From contig NZ_SJPQ01000002.1 of assembly GCF_007859945.1 (NCBI RefSeq), positions 1,156,279 to 1,220,278 of the forward strand: a stretch of DNA of 64,000 nt. The letters run 5' to 3'. The translations under genes and the position numbers were made by a program. Origin of the DNA: Pseudobythopirellula maris (GTDB lineage: Bacteria; Planctomycetota; Planctomycetia; Pirellulales; Lacipirellulaceae). Below, one piece after another: positions 50,569-59,221 of this stretch. Each line of letters starts with the position of its first letter. Positions within the stretch are counted from its first letter, which is position 1. The notes beneath the pieces were generated by a model, which had not been told where the DNA came from, did not search any database, and worked only from the letters and a program-made list of their open reading frames with translations.

Positions 50569-52926
50569 ATGCCCGATCGGGATGCCGCTGTGTCGACGGA
50601 TTCGCTTTCCTACTTGTCGCAAGACCACGCCACGCGCGACAGCGCTACGGGCTTCTCGACCGAAGGTCTCGGCGCCGCGCAAACGCTGGTCGACGTGCTC
50701 CGCGAGCGCGCCGCCAACGAGCCTAACCACATGGCGCTCGAGTTCCTGGGTGACGGGCACTCGGCCGGCGAAGACGACCAGGCCTTCACCTACGGTCAAC
50801 TCGACCGCCGCGCCCGGGCGATCGCCGCCAAGCTGCGGCTCGAGCTCGAGCCGGGCGACCGGGCGATGCTTGTTTACCCGGCGGGCCTCGACTTCGTCTC
50901 GGCCTTCGTCGGCTGCCTGTACGCCGGCGTCGTGGCCGTGCCCGCCACGCACCCCAAGCCGCGGCGCCCGATGCCGCGCATGAGCCGCATCGCCGAAGAC
51001 AGCGGCGCGCCGGTCGTCCTGACCACCAGCCGCACCTTCGAGGCGATCGACTTCGACCAGCAAGACGAGGCGGTCCGCGCCCTGCACTGGATCGAGACCG
51101 ACTCGCTCGGCGTCGCCAGCGACGAGCCGCTCGCCTCGACGCACGAAGACTTCAGCCCCACGTTCGACGACCTCGCCTTCCTGCAATACACCTCCGGCTC
51201 GACCAGCGAGCCGAAGGGCGTGATGGTCTCGCACGGCAACCTGGCCGCCAACCTGTGGGCCATCCGCCGCTCGTTCGGCATCGACGAGGCGCTGGCCGAC
51301 GGCGCCGAGCCGAACGCCGTGTTCTGGCTGCCGGCCTACCACGACATGGGCCTGATCGGCGGCGTGCTCACCCCGCTGTTCGTCGGCGGCACGAGCGTGC
51401 TGATGTCGCCCGCCGCGTTCCTGCAGCGCCCCGTCCGCTGGCTGCGGGCGATCCAGAAGTACCGCGCCACGATCAGCGGCGCCCCCAACTTCGCTTACGA
51501 GTACTGCGTCCGGCGCATCTCGGCAGACGACCGCGCCGGCCTCGACCTCGGCACGCTGCGGCTCTCGTTCTGCGGCGCCGAGCCGGTGCGGGCCGACACG
51601 CTCCGCGACTTCGCCGACGCGTTCGAGCCGTACGGCTTCAACCCGCGCGTATTCTACCCCTGCTACGGCCTGGCCGAGGCGACCCTGCTGGCCGCCGGCG
51701 GCGAGCACGACCAGAACCCCACCCTGCTGTCGGTCGACCGCCAGGCGTTAGGTGAGAACCGCGTCGTCGCGCCCCGCTCCGAGGCCTCGCAAGAACTCGT
51801 CGGCTGCGGCTCGGCCCCGAGGCACCACCGGCTGCTGATCGTCGACCCGAAGACGCTCCGCGCGTTGCCCGAGGGCGTGGTTGGCGAGATCCTCGTGCAA
51901 GGCCCGTCGGTCGCCCGCGGCTACTGGCGCCGCGAAGAGACCAACGACGCCACCTTCCGCGCGCGGGTGCCGAACGAGCCGGGCGTGTGGCTGCGGACCG
52001 GCGACCTCGGCTTCCTGCACGGCGGTCCCTCGAACGACGCCGCCTTGAGCGGGGCCCCCGAGCTGTTCGTCACCGGCCGACTGAAGGACGTGATCATCCT
52101 CCGCGGCCGCAACCACTACCCGCAAGACATCGAGCAGACCGCCGAAGACGCGCACCCCGCCGTGCTGCCCGGCGCCGCCTTCCTCGTGGACGAAGAGACC
52201 GACCCGCGGCTGGTCGTCGTCTGCCAGGTCGACCGCACCTGCGAGAAGACCGAACACCCCCGCGTCGCCCGCGAGATCCGCTCGGCCGTCGTCGAGCGCC
52301 ACGGCATCGACCCGTCGGCCGTGGTGCTGATCCGCATGGCCACGCTGCCGATCACCTCGAGCGGCAAGGTGCAACGCAGCTTGTGCCGCGAACGCTACCT
52401 GGCGGGCGACCTGCGCGACGTTTACGTGATGAAGATCGAGGCCTCGCGGCCGGCCAAGGCCGACGTGGCCGACATGGCCCGCGCCGACATGGCCCGCACC
52501 GCCGTGGCCGGCGCGAGCCAGCTGCCCGACTCGGCCGAGGCGGTCGAAACCTGGCTGATGGCGTGGCTCGTCGAGCGGCTCGACCTGTCCGAGACCGAGG
52601 TCTACCGCGACCGCCCGTTCGCCGAGCTGGGCGTCGACTCGGTCGCCGCCGTCGAGCTGAGCGCCGAACTCGAAGAGGCCTTTGGCGTGGAGCTCTCGCC
52701 GATCGTCGCCTGGAACCACCCGACGCCCGCCTCGCTGGCCGAGTACCTCGTTTCCGGTCGCCATGCCCAAGAGGCCGACGAGCCGGAGCTGACGCTCGAA
52801 GCCGCCAGCACGACCGCCGGCCCCGACGCGGCCGCCACGGGCGACGCCGAACTCGACTCGCTGCTGGCCGAGATGGAGAATCTCAGCCCCGAAGAGGCCG
52901 CCAAGCTGCTCTCCGGCGAGGAGTGA
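50569..52926 (+). CDS. Fatty-acyl-AMP ligase fused to an acyl carrier protein
   Basis: 785 residues. Residues 1-610 are an adenylate-forming enzyme of the FAAL type: YTSGSTSEPKGVMVSHGNL (AMP-binding loop), FWLPAYHDMGLIGGV, FCGAEPVRADTLRDF, and VTGRLKDVIILRGRNHYPQD near the C-terminal hinge. An acyl carrier domain follows (about 655-740) with phosphopantetheine serine S691 in LGVDSVAAVEL, then an acidic tail. FAALs activate fatty acids as acyl-AMP and load them onto carrier proteins, commonly starting polyketide or lipopeptide assembly. No polyketide synthase or NRPS gene is in the window. Confidence 0.93.
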   Translation: MPDRDAAVSTDSLSYLSQDHATRDSATGFSTEGLGAAQTLVDVLRERAANEPNHMALEFLGDGHSAGEDDQAFTYGQLDRRARAIAAKLRLELEPGDRAMLVYPAGLDFVSAFVGCLYAGVVAVPATHPKPRRPMPRMSRIAEDSGAPVVLTTSRTFEAIDFDQQDEAVRALHWIETDSLGVASDEPLASTHEDFSPTFDDLAFLQYTSGSTSEPKGVMVSHGNLAANLWAIRRSFGIDEALADGAEPNAVFWLPAYHDMGLIGGVLTPLFVGGTSVLMSPAAFLQRPVRWLRAIQKYRATISGAPNFAYEYCVRRISADDRAGLDLGTLRLSFCGAEPVRADTLRDFADAFEPYGFNPRVFYPCYGLAEATLLAAGGEHDQNPTLLSVDRQALGENRVVAPRSEASQELVGCGSAPRHHRLLIVDPKTLRALPEGVVGEILVQGPSVARGYWRREETNDATFRARVPNEPGVWLRTGDLGFLHGGPSNDAALSGAPELFVTGRLKDVIILRGRNHYPQDIEQTAEDAHPAVLPGAAFLVDEETDPRLVVVCQVDRTCEKTEHPRVAREIRSAVVERHGIDPSAVVLIRMATLPITSSGKVQRSLCRERYLAGDLRDVYVMKIEASRPAKADVADMARADMARTAVAGASQLPDSAEAVETWLMAWLVERLDLSETEVYRDRPFAELGVDSVAAVELSAELEEAFGVELSPIVAWNHPTPASLAEYLVSGRHAQEADEPELTLEAASTTAGPDAAATGDAELDSLLAEMENLSPEEAAKLLSGEE

Positions 52927-52946
52927 ACCTCCCGTCTTGCTTTATC

Positions 52947-52969
52947 CCCCTCCCCGGCAGGGGGAGGGG
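52947..52969 (+). terminator. GC hairpin after the FAAL gene
   Basis: CCCCTCCCC (52947-52955) pairs with GGGGAGGGG (52961-52969), 21 bases after the FAAL stop. No T-run follows, so termination is only possible. The motif resembles the CCCCCTCCCC part of the 42162 element. Confidence 0.4.
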
Positions 52970-53139
52970 CTAGGGGAGGGGGCCGAACCCTGGCACACGG
53001 GCCGCCTCCCCCCCGTTGCCCTAGGCGCGCGACCCACTCCTCACAGAGGAGGTCCGCCTAGCAACCCGCTATTATTAGTAGGAACGTGTGCAGGGCAGCT
53101 GCGAGGGCGCCAAATACCCCCGAACCGAAAGACGGCCCG

Positions 53140-53634
53140 ATGGATGAGATCACAATCATCGAGGCCGATCTCGCCCACGAGGACCACCAGCTCTGGGTCC
53201 TCGCCATGGAGGACGCCTACGCCGCCGACCCGCTCGGCAACGGCGGCCCGATCGACCCGGAGGCCCGCGAGCGGCTGCTCGGCGCCCTCGCCGCGCACCC
53301 GACGACGATGATCTGGCTGGCGATGCGGGGCGGCACGAACGCCGCCAAGCCGGTCGGCATCGCCGTCTGTTTCCTCGGGTTCTCGACCTTCGCGGCCAAG
53401 CCGCTGATCAACGTCCACGACCTGTCGGTCATCGAGGCGTGCCGCGGCCGCGGCGTCGGCCGCCAGCTGCTCGCCGCCGTGGCGGCCAAGGGCCGCGAGT
53501 TGGGCTGCTGCCGGCTGACGCTCGAGGTGCTCGAGCACAACCCGGCCCGCCGCCTCTACGAGTCGGCCGGTTTCAAGCAAGCGACCTACGCCGAAGACGC
53601 GGGCGGGGCGCTGTTTATGATGAAGCCGCTTTAG
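53140..53634 (+). CDS. GNAT-family acetyltransferase
   Basis: 164 residues. Typical GNAT order: an N-terminal strand/helix, PVGIAVCFLGFSTF, strand INVHDLSVIEA and the acetyl-CoA loop CRGRGVGRQLLAAV, then LEVLEHNPARRLYESAGF. Substrate unknown. It lies downstream of the FAAL gene but 210 bases away. The structured repeat region starts right after its stop. Confidence 0.88.
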   Translation: MDEITIIEADLAHEDHQLWVLAMEDAYAADPLGNGGPIDPEARERLLGALAAHPTTMIWLAMRGGTNAAKPVGIAVCFLGFSTFAAKPLINVHDLSVIEACRGRGVGRQLLAAVAAKGRELGCCRLTLEVLEHNPARRLYESAGFKQATYAEDAGGALFMMKPL

Positions 53635-53654
53635 GGGTGGCGTAGTGACTTCGT

Positions 53655-53745
53655 TAGAGCGCACTACTGGTAGCCGTAGCGTCGTTATCGCCTTTGCGAC
53701 GCCGAATCACACCGCCCACACGCCAAGCATCAGTGCGATTCGCAC
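53655..53745 (-). repeat. R1 repeat, copy 2 (inverted)
   Basis: Reverse-complement copy of the 27749-27840 unit, from TAGAGCGCACTACTGG to the palindrome GTGCGATTCGCAC (53733-53745). Together with the copy at 54270-54360 it forms inverted ends of the block between them. Confidence 0.82.
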
Positions 53746-53765
53746 GAGAGCTGCCCGCCAAGGCC

Positions 53766-54012
53766 GGGCGCCATGTGCACGCGGTAGCGCGGCATGTTGC
53801 GTGCAGGCGCGTTCTCTCTGATTCGCATGGCCACAGCGAGCGTGGCCATGGCGCCCGTCTCGAGCCGCCCCGTGGGTAACCAAGTGGTGCTCCACTTGAA
53901 GAGCGGAGGGTGGCGGGGGCGCACCCGTGAGGGAAGCCCCCGGGCCAGCGAGACCCGGTTTGTGGCGCACGGGGGCTTCCGCTGCGCGGTGCGCCCCCGC
54001 CACCCCGGCGGC
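53766..54012 (+). repeat. R2 structured repeat, copy A
   Basis: A unit of several nested hairpins: GGGCGCCATG against CATGGCGCCC, GGCCAC against GTGGCC, CAAGTGG against CCACTTG, and a long stem 53908-54005 whose arms GGGTGGCGGGGGCGCACC and its complement are exact. The inner part of that stem adds GGAAGCCCCCG against CGGGGGCTTCC. Copy C (55859-56106) is almost the same; copy B (54092-54264) is internally deleted. Confidence 0.85.
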
Positions 54013-54091
54013 CTGGTGCGAATCGCATGAATGCTTGGCGTGTGGGCGGTGGGCTTCGACGTCGACACGGTGTAAAGCAGCATTAAGACTA

Positions 54092-54264
54092 GCCGGGCGC
54101 CAATGGCGCACGTCTCGAGCCGCCCCGTGGATAACCAAGTAGTGCTCCACTTGAAGAACGTGGGTGGCGGGGGCGCACCCGTGAGGGAAGCCCCCGGGCC
54201 AGCCGAACCGAGTCTCCACATCACGGGGGCTTCCGCTGCGCGGTGCGCCCCCGCCACCCCGACG
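54092..54264 (+). repeat. R2 structured repeat, copy B (deleted, loop differs)
   Basis: Shares the GTCTCGAGCCGCCCCGTGG segment, the CAAGTAGTGCTCCACTTG hairpin and the long stem (54162-54259) with copies A and C. The outer hairpin is collapsed to GGGCGCCAATGGCGCAC. The loop of the long stem differs from A and C and looks like its reverse complement. Confidence 0.82.
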
Positions 54265-54269
54265 GCCTG

Positions 54270-54360
54270 GTGCGAATCGCATGAATGCTTGGCGTGTGGG
54301 CGGTGGGATTCGATGTCGATACGACGAAAGTAGCGCTACGACTAGTGGTAATGCGTTCTA
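54270..54360 (+). repeat. R1 repeat, copy 3 (diverged)
   Basis: Same orientation as the 27749 copy; starts GTGCGAATCGCAT and ends AATGCGTTCTA. More diverged in the middle. With the inverted copy at 53655 it brackets about 700 bases. The remaining stretch to 54556 shows no gene. Confidence 0.75.
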
Positions 54361-54556
54361 GAGCCGGGTGCTCGGCGGTTCCTCAAACCGCAGGCCGATC
54401 ACGCTGCGCCTGACAGCGCAACCGCGCAAGAACATCCTCACAAGAGGATGGTAATCACCCGCCAACCCGAACCTGACGTGCGCTCACGGGCAGTCCGGTT
54501 GGCAAGGCAGAATCAACGCAACGTGGATGGCCGTCGGGCGCAGCCTTACCTGCGCA

Positions 54557-54796
54557 CTATCCCCACCACAGCAGCAGGACGCCGATCACCGCGACGGCGA
54601 TCGTCCACCAACCAACCGCTCGGATGCGACCCGACGTCGAGCCGGCTCGCCAGCCCGCTTCACGTTCGGCGTCGGTGATCCAGTAGCCGCACGCCGGGCA
54701 GGACTCGGCTTCGGCGTGAACTTCGACGCCGCATTCGGGGCAGTCGAAGCTGTCGTCGTCGGGTTCGTCCGGCCAGTCGTCGTCGTAGCTCATCAT
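54557..54796 (-). CDS. Small zinc-ribbon membrane protein
   Basis: 79 residues from the ATG at 54796, preceded by GGGAG four bases upstream. An acidic start (DDDWPDEPDDDSFD), then a zinc ribbon CPECG and CPACG (C19, C22, C33, C36) and a C-terminal transmembrane helix (WWTIAVAVIGVLLLWWG). Many small zinc-ribbon anchored proteins have this plan; no function can be given. It lies 50 bases downstream of the unknown gene at 54847. Confidence 0.75.
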   Translation of the reverse strand: MMSYDDDWPDEPDDDSFDCPECGVEVHAEAESCPACGYWITDAEREAGWRAGSTSGRIRAVGWWTIAVAVIGVLLLWWG

Positions 54797-54846
54797 GCAC
54801 TCCCGTTGGCGGTGGAGGTCGTGAGCCGGGCGCCATGGCGCCCGGC

Positions 54847-55806
54847 TCAATCGCCAGCGGCCCGCTTAGGCGGGTCGAGCGAGAGGTCGTACTTCTTGTA
54901 GTAGCCTTCGATCTCTTCGAACAGCGGGTCCTTGGCGGCCCCAAAGACATAGTCGCCGGGCCGGGCCGTCGGGAGCCGGAGCAGCGGGTGATCGACCTCA
55001 GGCGTCTCCAGCCCCTCCTCGCGACGCCGCTTGAGGAGGGCGAAGTACCAGACCGGCACGAGGCTAAAAGGAGTGTGCTTGAAGGGCGCCCACGGCGTCC
55101 TGTGCCCGCCGTCATCGAAATTGTTGCAGTGGTAATCCAGGGCGGTGACAAGGGCGTCTCCCAGCCGATCGGGCGCCCGCCAATGATCGACGATCCCCTG
55201 GAACGGGCCGAGGTCGCGCCGCTCGAGGTAGTCGGGAAGTTCCCAGGCGGGCCGCATTACCCCTTCGCGGAACATCCGGACGCAAAACGACTCGAAGTGC
55301 GCCTCGCCGCAGTCGCTGCCCGACCAGAAATCGACGCCCCCCTCAAGCAACTCGGGCAGTTCAATTATCCGGCGCCAAGCCTCCGACAAATCGCGATGCC
55401 ACCCGTGTTGGCTCGATTGATACGCGTGGCAGAGGGCCGAGGCGTAGTCGGCTAATACGAAGCGGAGAAGAATCGCAGGATATAAATCGTTTCGTTCGAT
55501 CGCGGCTAGCCGCGCCGCCACTCCGAATTTAGCGCTCCACATGTGGTGCTGCAAGGCTTGGTCAATGAGCCCCCATCCGCCAGGGGCGCCATCGATCACT
55601 CCCACTTCTCCAGTCAGGCCATAACGCTCGGCGATTGTACTACACTTATGGCCGATTACAGCAGATGAACGGGGGTCGACTTTGCTCCCGTACTTCCGCA
55701 TTCGTCTAACAGCACCATCTACAATTCCGGAAAGGCCGTCCGGATACTTGGTGAGACACTCTTGCGTATGTTTGACTTGGTCGTTTACGAGAGCGTCTAC
55801 AGGCAT
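54847..55806 (-). CDS. Unknown accessory protein
   Basis: 319 residues from the ATG at 55806. A soluble, mostly helical protein rich in Trp and Tyr (HHMWSAKFGVAARLAAIERN, ALCHAYQSSQHGWHRDLSEA, TALDYHCNNFDDGGHRTPW). The frame remains open upstream through NVRVRLTINTYD and into the R2 repeat, so the original 5' end may have been replaced when the repeat inserted next to it. Lower GC near its start. No domain recognised; the gene could belong to a toxin-immunity or defence-type accessory group, but there is no direct evidence. Confidence 0.62.
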   Translation of the reverse strand: MPVDALVNDQVKHTQECLTKYPDGLSGIVDGAVRRMRKYGSKVDPRSSAVIGHKCSTIAERYGLTGEVGVIDGAPGGWGLIDQALQHHMWSAKFGVAARLAAIERNDLYPAILLRFVLADYASALCHAYQSSQHGWHRDLSEAWRRIIELPELLEGGVDFWSGSDCGEAHFESFCVRMFREGVMRPAWELPDYLERRDLGPFQGIVDHWRAPDRLGDALVTALDYHCNNFDDGGHRTPWAPFKHTPFSLVPVWYFALLKRRREEGLETPEVDHPLLRLPTARPGDYVFGAAKDPLFEEIEGYYKKYDLSLDPPKRAAGD

Positions 55807-55858
55807 GATGTCGTATGTGTTGATTGTTAATCTGACCCGAACGTTGCCCTGAAACTCA

Positions 55859-56106
55859 TCCGGGCGCCATGCCCACGCGGTAGCGTGAGCATGTTGCGTG
55901 CAGGTGAGTTTTCTCTGATTCGCATGGCCGCGACAAGCGTGGCCATGGCGCCCGTCTCGAGCCGCCCCGTGGATTACCAAGTGGTGCTCCACTTGTAGAA
56001 CGGAGGGTGGCGGGGGCGCACCCGCCAGGGAAGCCCCCGGGCCAGCGAGACCCGGTTTGTGGCGCACGGGGGCTTCCGCTGCGCGGTGCGCCCCCGCCAC
56101 CCCGAC
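55859..56106 (+). repeat. R2 structured repeat, copy C
   Basis: Nearly the same as copy A, including the loop of the long stem (56005-56102). It lies at the 5' side of the unknown gene 54847-55806. A truncated R1 start (GTGCGAATCGCAC, 56113-56125) follows. Confidence 0.85.
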
Positions 56107-56125
56107 GGCCTGGTGCGAATCGCAC

Positions 56126-56758
56126 GGATGCTTGGCGTGGGTGGCGGCCGGGTGGCGGCGGTTCATCAGCGGGTGTGGCGTAGCCACGTTGCCCAGGCGC
56201 GATGTCGCGCTTCGCTTGCGTCAGGCCGGTCGTTTCAGTGGCCAAGAATAATCTTGCGCGACTTACGCCGTTTTGGCGTCGCCGTTTTCTCGCCGCAAAC
56301 CGTGCCCCGCCATGCCGTTAGAACAAAGTCGCGAGTGGCCAAGAATCGCTGCTGCGCGCGCGGCCAAAAGCGATTGTCGAAATTAGGTGAATCGCCCGTT
56401 ACAAAGATAATTGGGCGCCGCAGGGGGTGCGTTCATCGCCGCGCCGCTGCGTTCTTGCGGACAACGGGCCGCTTTCGAGCCGCCCGCATGCGTTTTTCAG
56501 GCGCGACAGGCGCCGCAGCGCTGTGCGAGTTTTTCTGGCGCAAACTCACGGCGCGAAATCGAAACTACTTTTGGCCGCCTCCGGGCGCTGACGCTTGCGG
56601 CTCGCCCAAGCCTCCCTGTGCTAGCACCGGCAGAATCTCAGCTTGACCCGTTCTGGCGATCCGGAGCATCATGCTCGCCATCCAACCAAGGAGGTTTGGC
56701 GGAGCGGCTGCGCGCTCCGGACAAAACAACCACGCCTATGCACAGGGAGGCGCATGCC
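56126..56758. other. Low-information gap before the DUF2513 gene
   Basis: About 630 bases with lower GC, mostly unassignable short frames. The only recognised structure is a single right arm of the GGCGAGCCG palindrome near 56583-56608. It may be decayed mobile sequence. Confidence 0.4.
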
Positions 56759-57409
56759 ATGAAACGCGACATCGATCTCACGCGACAAATCCTGCTCGAC
56801 ATCGAGGGCCAAGGCTCCGACTGCGCCACCGCCGCCCTGCGGCCCGGTGTGGCGGTCGACGCCCAGGAGCGGGTCCGCTACCACCTGCGGCTGCTGATCG
56901 ACGGCGGCCTGGTCAAGGAAGTCGACCGCACGACGGCCGGCGTGCCGTGTGTGCGGCTCACACACGCCGGGCACGAGTTCCTCGAGCTGGCCCGCGTCGA
57001 GTCCCGCTGGGCCGACGCCAAGCGCGTTTGCCTAGACCAGACGGGCGGCCTGAGCCTGACGGTGATCAAGTCGGTGCTGGTGCGCTGGAGCGTCGACGCC
57101 ACGGCCGTGGAAGACCACCGCACGCCGCGCCGCTGGCGCCGGCCGGCTTACGTGCGGCCCTACTCGACCGGTGTCGAGAGCCGCTACGTCGAGACCTCCC
57201 CGTACACGGCGCGGCCTTACGCCACGCGCACCTGGTACGAGCCGGAGACCGTGGTCGACGACGACCTGCGCCTGGTGCGCAGCCGCGAGACGTACCGCAC
57301 GCCGTACCGCGAGCGCTACCACTGGTCGACCCCCGAGACCAACGGCTACGCCTACCCGACCGAGCTGAACGGCCACGCCGATGACTCGCTGCCGATCTAC
57401 GTCGTGTGA
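56759..57409 (+). CDS. DUF2513 protein with Tyr/Arg-rich C-terminal tail
   Basis: 216 residues from the ATG at 56759, with GGGAGG about ten bases upstream. Residues 1-115 match the winged-helix-like DUF2513 family (MKRDIDLTRQILLDIE, VRYHLRLLIDGGLVKEV, RLTHAGHEFLE), usually a stand-alone phage or plasmid protein. Here a tail of about 95 residues follows, unusually rich in Tyr, Arg, Thr and Pro (YVRPYSTGVESRYVE, RPYATRTWYEPE, YRTPYRERYHWS). The tail looks disordered and could bind nucleic acid. A strong terminator follows the stop. Confidence 0.8.
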   Translation: MKRDIDLTRQILLDIEGQGSDCATAALRPGVAVDAQERVRYHLRLLIDGGLVKEVDRTTAGVPCVRLTHAGHEFLELARVESRWADAKRVCLDQTGGLSLTVIKSVLVRWSVDATAVEDHRTPRRWRRPAYVRPYSTGVESRYVETSPYTARPYATRTWYEPETVVDDDLRLVRSRETYRTPYRERYHWSTPETNGYAYPTELNGHADDSLPIYVV

Positions 57410-57438
57410 GCCACGAGCCGCAACAGGACATCCTCCGA

Positions 57439-57472
57439 GGGGCGTCGGTCGCGAGACCGGCGCCCCTTTTTT
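57439..57472 (+). terminator. Rho-independent terminator after the DUF2513 gene
   Basis: GGGGCGTCGGTC pairs with GACCGGCGCCCC around GCGA and is followed by TTTTTT, 30 bases after the stop codon. Confidence 0.92.
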
Positions 57473-57497
57473 AGTTGGCGGGTCGCGAGATCTCGTG

Positions 57498-57584
57498 GGC
57501 GAGCCGCAGGCGTTAGCGCACGGAGCTGTTGGCGCGCCGGTAAGTAGCGCCAGCCGCTCCGTGCGCTGACGCTTACGGCTCGCC
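57498..57584. repeat. GGCGAGCCG palindromic repeat, copy 2
   Basis: Ends GGCGAGCCG and CGGCTCGCC with inner GCGTTAGCGCACGGAGC against GCTCCGTGCGCTGACGC; about 29-base arms with few mismatches. Same family as 32362-32442. It ends 27 bases before the glycosyltransferase gene. Confidence 0.82.
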
Positions 57585-57610
57585 ACCGCGGCGCGGTAGA
57601 CTGGCGCGTT

Positions 57611-59221
57611 ATGCAGCTGGCGATCATCCATTACCACCTGAACCGCGGCGGCGTGGCGCAGGTGATCCAGAACCACCTGGGCGCTCTGGCCGCCCAGCCG
57701 GCGGAGCGCCGGCCCGTGCGGGTGCTGATCGTCCACGGCCCGGGGCGCGACGCCTGGCCGGAAGAGGTCGTGCCGGGCGGGGCGCCGTTCGCGATCGACT
57801 ACGCCGAACTGCCGGAGCTGGCGTACGACGCCGAGCCGCGGGCCGACGCCGACCGGCTCGCCGCGGCGCTCGGCGCGGCGCTGGCCGCCGAGGGCTTCGA
57901 TCGCAACGCCACCGTGCTGCACACGCACAACCACGCCCTCGGCAAGAACGCCTCGCTGCCCGGGGCGCTCGCCCTGCTGGCCGGCGAGGGATGGCGCCAT
58001 CTGTTGCAGTGCCACGACTTTGCCGAAGACAACCGGCCGGAGAACTACCGGCATCTGGCCGAAGCGCTCCAGGCCGAATCCCTGAAGGCGGGGGACCCGC
58101 ACAGGCTCGGCGCCAAGCTCTACCCGCAGGCGCCGCAGATCCACTACGCCACCCTCACCGAGCGCGACGCCGCGGTGCTGGCCGAGGCGGGCGTGGCGGC
58201 CGAGCGGCTTTCGGCGTTGCCGAACCCGGCGGCGGGGTTGGGATCGCTGCCCTCGCAGGCGGAGGCGCGGGGGCCGGTCTTCGAGAAACTCGGCCTGCCT
58301 GCCGAGGCTCGGCTGGTGGTTTACCCGGTGCGCGGGATCCGGCGCAAGAACCTGGGCGAGATGCTGCTGCTCGCGGCGCTCGCGCCGAGCGACACCTGGT
58401 TCGCGGTGACCCTGGCGCCGAAGAACCCGGTGGAGCTCTTGTCGTTCGACCGCTGGCGGCGCGTCGCTGAGTCGCTCGGCCTGCGTTGCCGATTCGACAC
58501 GGGGGGCGCCTACGGCGTTGGGTTCCACGACGCCCTGGCGGCGGCCGACGCGATCGTCACCACGAGCATCGCCGAGGGCTTCGGCATGGTGTTCCTCGAG
58601 GCGTGGCTCGCCGGCAGGCCGCTCATCGGACGCGACCTGCCCGAGATCACCCGCGAGTTCCGCGCCGCCGGCATGACGCTCGGCGGCTTGTGGGAGCGCC
58701 TCAGCGTGCCGCTCGCCTTGCTCAAAGACCCCCGGTCGGCCCGCGAAGGGCTCCGGACGGTTTACCAAGACACCTGCGAGCAGTACGGCGTCAAGCCGCT
58801 CGGCGCCGAAGAGGCCGAGCGGCGCCTCGGCGTCTGCCTCGAAGGCGACGCCATCGACTTCGGCCAGCTCACCACGGCCGGTCAATGCGAATTGCTCGCC
58901 GCCGCGGCGCAAGACGCGGGCGTGCGGCGGGCCTTGCTCGACGCGAACCCGGGGCTCGCCGAGAAGCTCCGAGCCTCGGCCGAGGCGTCGGCCGACGAGA
59001 TCGGGGCCAACGCCCGGGTCGTCCGCAGTGTCTACTCGGCCGAGACGCTCGGCGAGCGTCTGGCGGCGACCTACGCGGAAGTCCTCGGATCGGACAGCAG
59101 CGCGGCGGTAGAATCACTCAACAAGGGCGAGGCGATCCTCGCCCACTTCCTCACCCCCGAACGCGTGTACCACGTGCGGATCGAGCCATGGGACCCCTCC
59201 AAGACCGAATCGCCGAGCTGA
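57611..59221 (+). CDS. GT4-type glycosyltransferase
   Basis: 536 residues, soluble. The N-terminal half has [17 protein letters not shown], a GT-B start that recalls sucrose/trehalose-type synthases, then THNHALGKN and [16 protein letters not shown]. The C-terminal half has [20 protein letters not shown] and the nucleotide-sugar motif [20 protein letters not shown] with E-x7-E. It transfers an activated sugar to an unknown acceptor. It overlaps the HAD gene by 34 bases, so the two are coupled, and it stands in a cluster with a second GT4 and a GH13_18 enzyme. Confidence 0.85.
   Translation: MQLAIIHYHLNRGGVAQVIQNHLGALAAQPAERRPVRVLIVHGPGRDAWPEEVVPGGAPFAIDYAELPELAYDAEPRADADRLAAALGAALAAEGFDRNATVLHTHNHALGKNASLPGALALLAGEGWRHLLQCHDFAEDNRPENYRHLAEALQAESLKAGDPHRLGAKLYPQAPQIHYATLTERDAAVLAEAGVAAERLSALPNPAAGLGSLPSQAEARGPVFEKLGLPAEARLVVYPVRGIRRKNLGEMLLLAALAPSDTWFAVTLAPKNPVELLSFDRWRRVAESLGLRCRFDTGGAYGVGFHDALAAADAIVTTSIAEGFGMVFLEAWLAGRPLIGRDLPEITREFRAAGMTLGGLWERLSVPLALLKDPRSAREGLRTVYQDTCEQYGVKPLGAEEAERRLGVCLEGDAIDFGQLTTAGQCELLAAAAQDAGVRRALLDANPGLAEKLRASAEASADEIGANARVVRSVYSAETLGERLAATYAEVLGSDSSAAVESLNKGEAILAHFLTPERVYHVRIEPWDPSKTESPS

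Noticed and set aside
53707-54282. Minus-strand frames of 175-191 codons over the R1/R2 repeats
   Set aside because: They are translations of the hairpin repeats (recurring GASLTGAPPPP phrases), not genes.
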